Shown here: positions 60,032 through 64,000 of the stretch, in pieces | How positions within the stretch are numbered: the first letter of the stretch is position 1 | How the letters are laid out: each line of letters starts with the position of its first letter | Translations under genes and position numbers: made by a program | From: Proteiniphilum acetatigenes DSM 18083 | GTDB lineage: Bacteria; Bacteroidota; Bacteroidia; Bacteroidales; Dysgonomonadaceae | Assembly: GCF_000380985.1 (NCBI RefSeq) | Contig: NZ_KB905692.1 | Coordinates: 310,001 to 374,000 of the forward strand | DNA: 64,000 bases | Direction of reading: 5' to 3' | The notes under the pieces: model-generated | What the model saw: the letters and a program-made list of their open reading frames with translations, nothing else | What the model was told of the DNA's origin: nothing | The model's database searches: none

Positions 60032-61027
60032 TCAAACCACAATTGCTTCAGTAAGTTCGTCAAGAGAGAATCCTGCAAAATATTGGGAAATATCAAGAGT
60101 TGCCAGTGCCTTTTTCACCTCCGAAGAAGTGTATATCACCCCTTTTAAGGCGTCCTGCGGCACAGCTAAATCACCGTTCTTCCCGAAAAAGGTACCGTAG
60201 AAACGGATTGCCTTTATCCGGCCATTTCCGATATTGAGAAAGACTTGTATTCGTCCCGCAGAATAACGCTTTTCACGGACTACCTCTGCCACCGGGTTAT
60301 GCCCATAAGTCCATTCCCAGTTGGCAAACTTTTCCTGACGGGCTTTTTCAATCTCATTTTTTTCATTTTCACTAAAATGATATTCTTTCATTTCGGGAAA
60401 CTTCCGTTTCATCTGCGACAATATCTTATCTGCAAACTCATGGACGGTGATCTTTACCGGAAGATTGGGCAGGATATTATCCACCCGGCTACGAACCGAT
60501 TTCACCCCTTTAAAATCGACCGTCTCTTTGGATACTTCCAGTGCTTTGGCAAGTACACTCAAATCGGTATCGAACAGCAGGCAGCCGTGATGCATAACCC
60601 GGTTACCCACATAAGCCTGCGCATTACCACAGATCTTTTTGCCGTCGATAGTAATATCGTTCCTGCCGGAAAATTCAGCTTGAGCACCCAATTCGGCCAG
60701 TGTCTCTATAACCGGTTGTGAGAAAGCCCTGAAATCGAAATCATTTTCTCCCTCCTCTTCATTGGAGATGATAGTATAATTCAGATTATTCAGGTCGTGA
60801 TAAACCGCTCCACCTCCGGTAATGCGCCGTACCACATGAATCCCGTTTTCCTGGACAAAGCGGTTGTTGATCTCTGCCTGTGTGTTCTGATGCTTTCCGA
60901 CGATGATAGCCGGTTCATTGATCCAAAGAATAAAAATCTTGTCGAACTGTTTCAACTCCTTGAAACAAAACTCTTCCAACGCAATATTATAAGCGGGGTC
61001 AGTACTTTTATTGACAATATATATCAT
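60032..61027 (-). CDS. lplA: lipoate-protein ligase A
   Basis: 331 residues. Family signatures are RRITGGGAVYHDLNNLNYTII (the lipoyl-AMP loop), NDITIDGKKICGNAQ and HHGCLLFDTDL; a C-terminal accessory domain is present (about 245-331). It attaches lipoate to the lysine of lipoyl domains. It follows the E3 gene, whose lipoyl domain is a likely substrate. The gap contains a possible attenuating hairpin. Confidence 0.93.
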   Translation of the reverse strand: MIYIVNKSTDPAYNIALEEFCFKELKQFDKIFILWINEPAIIVGKHQNTQAEINNRFVQENGIHVVRRITGGGAVYHDLNNLNYTIISNEEEGENDFDFRAFSQPVIETLAELGAQAEFSGRNDITIDGKKICGNAQAYVGNRVMHHGCLLFDTDLSVLAKALEVSKETVDFKGVKSVRSRVDNILPNLPVKITVHEFADKILSQMKRKFPEMKEYHFSENEKNEIEKARQEKFANWEWTYGHNPVAEVVREKRYSAGRIQVFLNIGNGRIKAIRFYGTFFGKNGDLAVPQDALKGVIYTSSEVKKALATLDISQYFAGFSLDELTEAIVV

Positions 61028-61040
61028 AAGATAAAAGGAG

Positions 61041-61074
61041 GGCGGGCTCCGTCATCTTTCAGCCGGAACCCGCC
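61041..61074 (-). terminator. hairpin between E3 and lplA genes, possible attenuator
   Basis: GGCGGGCTCCG / CGGAACCCGCC pair with one mismatch around a 12-nt loop. On the minus strand CTCCTTTTATC follows, only a weak T-tract, so partial termination is possible. Confidence 0.45.
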
Positions 61075-61094
61075 ACAAAACATATATAATTTAT

Positions 61095-62804
61095 TTACTT
61101 CTTCTTTTTGGGTATATGTACCGCTTCATCCAGGATATCGGCAAAGGCTTCGAACAGCGCTTCGGAATAGGTCGGATGCCCATAGATGGTCTTTATCACT
61201 TCATCCACTGTGATCTCCATTTCCATGATCAGCGATGCCTGGGTAATGATCTCCGCGGCAGACGGGCCAATGATATGCACACCCAGCACTTCCCCATAGC
61301 GGTTATCGGCAATCACCTTCACGAAACCATGCGCTTCGCTCGATGCCAAAGCACGACCGTTAGCGGCAAAGCTGAACCGCCCGATGCGGATATCGTCGTA
61401 CTTCGCACGTGCTTCCTCTTCGGTCAGACCGACCATAGCCACTTCGGGCGAGGTATAAACCACTGAAGGAGCGGAAAGTAGTTTGATGGAACGATGATTT
61501 CCTTTTACCGCATTCTCTGCCGCTACTTCACCCATACGGAAAGCCACGTGGGCAAGCATCTTGATACCATTCACATCGCCGGGTGCATAAATACCTTTGA
61601 CGCTCGTCTCCATGTACTTGTCCACTTTTATCTTACCCCGTTCGGTCTCGAACTTCACCTCACCCATTCCTTCGAGGTCGGGCACACGGCCAATGGAGAT
61701 CAACGCCTTATCGGCAATCACCGACTCTTTCCCGTCGATCTTGATCTCCAGTTTATCACCTTTATCCACGATTTCAGTAATACGGGCAGAGGTAATTACT
61801 GTCATGCCTTTCTTCTTGATGATCCTGGTCAGCTCGGCGGAAACTTCATGGTCGAGAGGCGGCACAATACGATCCATCATCTCGATGATGATTACTTTGG
61901 ATCCAAGGCCGGCAAACGATTGTCCCATCTCGGTACCGATCACGCCACCACCAATGACAGCCAGTGTTTCGGGTACTTCCTTGATAGCGAGAAGATCATC
62001 GCTGGTAAGCACCTTGTCGCTCTCGATACCGGGAATATTGATCTTGGATGCTTTGGATCCTCCTGCCAAAATGATCTTGTCGGCTTTGATGATCTGCGAG
62101 TCGTTCACTACCACATCCTTATTCTTGTTAATCTTACCAATACCCTGGTAAATATCCACACCATTGCTCTTGAGGAGGGCTACAACACCGCTGGTCAGTT
62201 TTTTCACTACTCCGTTTTTGAACTCCTGCACTTTCTCCATATCCACTTTGATCTGTGAACTGTCGATCAGGATTCCCCTTGTGGATGCTTCCCGGATATG
62301 TTCGATGATCTCGGCATTTTTCAGATAGGCCTTTGTGGGGATACATCCTACATTCAGGCAAGTACCTCCGAATTCGCCTTTTTCCACGATAGCCACCCTG
62401 GCGCCCAGTTGGGCAGCCTTAATGGCTGCCACATATCCGGCAGGACCGCCACCGATCACAACCACACTATAATTATCCTCGAGACGGATCATCCGTTTAT
62501 CTTCTTCACTCTCCTTTTCACCTGTATCTTCGATTACCTCGGGCATCAGTGTATCCACCGACTCATTTTCCGACCCGATATAACCGATCACCTCGGTAAC
62601 AGGAACCGTATCACCGTCGGGGTGCACGATTTTCAGCAGGATACCCGACGCCTCCGCCTCGATCTCCATACTGGTCTTGTCGGTCATTATCTCAAGAATG
62701 ATCTCACCTTCCTTTACCGGATCACCCTCTTTTTTCAACCATTTCACCACTTGCCCTTCGGTCATGTCTATACCGGCCTTGGGCATGATTATTTCATAAG
62801 CCAT
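61095..62804 (-). CDS. lpdA: dihydrolipoyl dehydrogenase with N-terminal lipoyl domain (E3)
   Basis: 569 residues. Residues about 1-78 are a lipoyl domain with the lipoylated lysine Lys43 in TDKTSMEIE. A linker (about 80-110) follows, then the FAD/NAD disulfide reductase: VVVIGGGPAGYVAAIKAAQLG and the redox pair Cys149/Cys154 in GGTCLNVGCIPTK. It re-oxidises dihydrolipoyl groups of 2-oxoacid dehydrogenase complexes. Here the lipoyl carrier sits on E3, while the adjacent E2 lacks one. Confidence 0.94.
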   Translation of the reverse strand: MAYEIIMPKAGIDMTEGQVVKWLKKEGDPVKEGEIILEIMTDKTSMEIEAEASGILLKIVHPDGDTVPVTEVIGYIGSENESVDTLMPEVIEDTGEKESEEDKRMIRLEDNYSVVVIGGGPAGYVAAIKAAQLGARVAIVEKGEFGGTCLNVGCIPTKAYLKNAEIIEHIREASTRGILIDSSQIKVDMEKVQEFKNGVVKKLTSGVVALLKSNGVDIYQGIGKINKNKDVVVNDSQIIKADKIILAGGSKASKINIPGIESDKVLTSDDLLAIKEVPETLAVIGGGVIGTEMGQSFAGLGSKVIIIEMMDRIVPPLDHEVSAELTRIIKKKGMTVITSARITEIVDKGDKLEIKIDGKESVIADKALISIGRVPDLEGMGEVKFETERGKIKVDKYMETSVKGIYAPGDVNGIKMLAHVAFRMGEVAAENAVKGNHRSIKLLSAPSVVYTSPEVAMVGLTEEEARAKYDDIRIGRFSFAANGRALASSEAHGFVKVIADNRYGEVLGVHIIGPSAAEIITQASLIMEMEITVDEVIKTIYGHPTYSEALFEAFADILDEAVHIPKKKK

Positions 62805-62837
62805 ATATCTATTTTTTTGTATTTCCTATTGTCACTC

Positions 62838-63938
62838 TTAGATCAATAAAGTGATCGGATCTTCCATCAATTTTTTCAGATCGGTCATGAATTTCGCTGC
62901 TGTCAGCCCGTCAATGATACGGTGATCGCTGGTAAGGCTCATCTTCATGATGGGTCGTACAACCGCTTCGCCATTCACCGGCACAAGTTTTTCCTTTGTC
63001 GAGGCGACACTCAAAATGGCGGCGTTAGGTTGGTTGATGATGGCAGTGAATTCATCTACAGGGTACATCCCCAGATTACTGATCGTAAATGTACTTCCGG
63101 CCTGCTCGTCGGGTAACAGTTTCTTTGAAAAAGTACGTTCCGTCAAATCTTTCAATGCGACCACAAATTCGCTGAGGGACATTTTGTCGGCATTCTTCAC
63201 TACCGGTACCAGCAGACCTTCGTCCAGACCGACCGCCATTCCCAGATGCACATAATTGTGAAAGGTCAGTTCCGTTCCTTCGGGGTTGAGACTGGCATTG
63301 ATATACTTGTGTTTCAACAGCGTTTTCACTACCGCCAGCGAGATCAGGTCGGTTACCGTCAGTTTTTTTCCGGTTTTCTCCTGTATAGGTTCGATCAACC
63401 GTTTACGTAACGCCAGCAACTCGGTCATGTCCACTTCCCATGTCTGGATAAAAGTGGGTATGCCGAAGTAGCTTTCCGACATCCGTTTGGCGATGATTTT
63501 CCGCATCTGGGTCATCGGCACAGTCTCGGTTTCTCCTGCAACCGGTATATCCTGTGATGCGGCAGGCGCTTTCTGTGGTGCTTCTGTTGTGGGTTTGGCT
63601 GCAACCTGATCTGGTTTGGGGACAGACACTTCTCCAAAATCATTGAGCGTGAATCTGGCTTTCAGGTCGGGATCGGAAATCAGTTGCAAGACATCATCTT
63701 TCATGATCTTATTGCGGTGTCCCGATCCTTTTACCCCTTTCAGGTCTATATTGTGTACTTCGGCAATATGGTGGGCAAGCGGAGAAATATGTGTTTTCTC
63801 CTCGTAATTGAAATTGGCTATATCGTCCTTATGGATACGGCCCTTGTAACCTGTGCCGGTCACACTGAGCAAATCCACTCCCAGACGTCTTGCCAAAGCC
63901 CTGGCCGCCGGTGTTGCCCTCAATCTTTTATTTTCCAT
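62838..63938 (-). CDS. 2-oxoacid dehydrogenase E2 acyltransferase without lipoyl domain
   Basis: 366 residues from the ATG at 63938 (a GTG one codon upstream is also in frame). The protein begins with two tandem peripheral-subunit-binding domains (RATPAARALARRLGVDLLSV, residues about 7-42, and ISPLAHHIAEVHNIDLKGV, about 52-87), then an Ala/Pro/Thr linker and the catalytic CoA-acyltransferase domain with DHRIIDG near the end. No N-terminal lipoyl domain exists; the previous gene's stop is 10 bp upstream of the ATG. The carrier must come from another protein, most simply the E3 next door. Substrate (pyruvate, 2-oxoglutarate, branched-chain acid or acetoin) is not determined. Confidence 0.88.
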   Translation of the reverse strand: MENKRLRATPAARALARRLGVDLLSVTGTGYKGRIHKDDIANFNYEEKTHISPLAHHIAEVHNIDLKGVKGSGHRNKIMKDDVLQLISDPDLKARFTLNDFGEVSVPKPDQVAAKPTTEAPQKAPAASQDIPVAGETETVPMTQMRKIIAKRMSESYFGIPTFIQTWEVDMTELLALRKRLIEPIQEKTGKKLTVTDLISLAVVKTLLKHKYINASLNPEGTELTFHNYVHLGMAVGLDEGLLVPVVKNADKMSLSEFVVALKDLTERTFSKKLLPDEQAGSTFTISNLGMYPVDEFTAIINQPNAAILSVASTKEKLVPVNGEAVVRPIMKMSLTSDHRIIDGLTAAKFMTDLKKLMEDPITLLI

Positions 63939-63948
63939 CACTCCCTTT

Positions 63949-64000
63949 TTATCGGTTATTCACTAATTTGAGGATGTATTTCTTGATCCGTGCCACATTG
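63949..64000 (-). CDS. 3' end of the gene upstream of E2 (partial, probable E1)
   Basis: Only the last 16 codons are visible (ending ARIKKYILKLVNNR). By position ahead of E2 and E3 it is most likely the 2-oxoacid dehydrogenase E1 component, but the sequence shown cannot confirm this. Confidence 0.5.
   Translation of the reverse strand, partial: NVARIKKYILKLVNNR

Noticed and set aside
61494..62258. 254-codon plus-strand open frame, His-rich
   Set aside because: Antisense to E3; His richness comes from complementary codons of the real gene.
1..64000. CRISPR array
   Set aside because: Periodic tracts have 7- or 8-bp units without spacers; no repeat of 25-40 bp with regular unique spacers is present, and no cas gene is seen.

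Overview
The window reads as a chromosomal segment of an anaerobic Bacteroidales bacterium, probably near Dysgonomonadaceae (Proteiniphilum, Petrimonas, Dysgonomonas); that placement is inferred from gene content, not from a search. Supporting signs are Bacteroidota-type promoters (TTTG about 20 bp before TAnnTTTG), few Shine-Dalgarno sites, a fused LpxC/FabZ, the order rseC-rnfBCDGEA, a succinyl-CoA:acetate CoA-transferase, and glycoside hydrolases exported as lipoproteins or with signal peptides.

Layout. (1) 1-15.3 kb, plus strand: an arabinose/arabinan utilisation locus with the end of a ribulokinase, a sodium:sugar symporter, two GH51 arabinofuranosidases (one with a GH43-like N-terminus), a GH43 lipoprotein, a 1398-residue GH127-GH43-GH43 fusion and a GH35 beta-galactosidase. 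Its intergenic DNA holds palindromic elements, a recurring 19-bp motif and a 189-bp tract with strict 7-bp periodicity. (2) 15.4-21.8 kb, minus: the oxidative TCA branch (aconitase, NAD-type isocitrate dehydrogenase, citrate synthase, NADP-type isocitrate dehydrogenase). (3) 22.1-27.8 kb, plus: RseC and the Rnf complex. (4) 27.9-34.9 kb: a DUF6600-like lipoprotein, then a minus-strand lpxD-lpxC/fabZ-lpxA-aguA-aguB run (lipid A and putrescine). (5) 35.1-40.5 kb: tRNA-Pro(GGG), a second aconitase, an acetate CoA-transferase and a small membrane protein. (6) 40.7-45.7 kb: miaB, three small envelope proteins and spoT. (7) 46.0-50.0 kb: a TPP riboswitch ahead of a TonB-dependent receptor and a PnuT-like thiamine transporter, then an MBL-fold enzyme.

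(8) 50.1-59.7 kb is the most unusual part: an anaerobe-type 'orange protein'-like cluster. It has two NifX-like proteins, a DUF5320 protein, a DUF89 protein, two MinD-like ATPases with inserted ferredoxins, an Mrp-like ATPase, a radical SAM protein, a thioesterase, a DUF4405 membrane protein, a ZIP transporter and a DUF134 regulator. The same 16-bp palindrome (ATGAACGTATGTTCAT and close variants) occurs at three promoters: DUF134, ZIP and the long minus-strand operon. This suggests one regulon, probably under the DUF134 protein.

(9) 60.0-64.0 kb, minus: lipoate ligase, an E3 carrying its own lipoyl domain, an E2 with no lipoyl domain, and the last codons of the gene before it. Genome wear is visible as a frameshifted copper-ATPase tail, a 42-bp copy of the pnuT 3' end, and a dispersed intergenic repeat present in at least three, possibly four, places.
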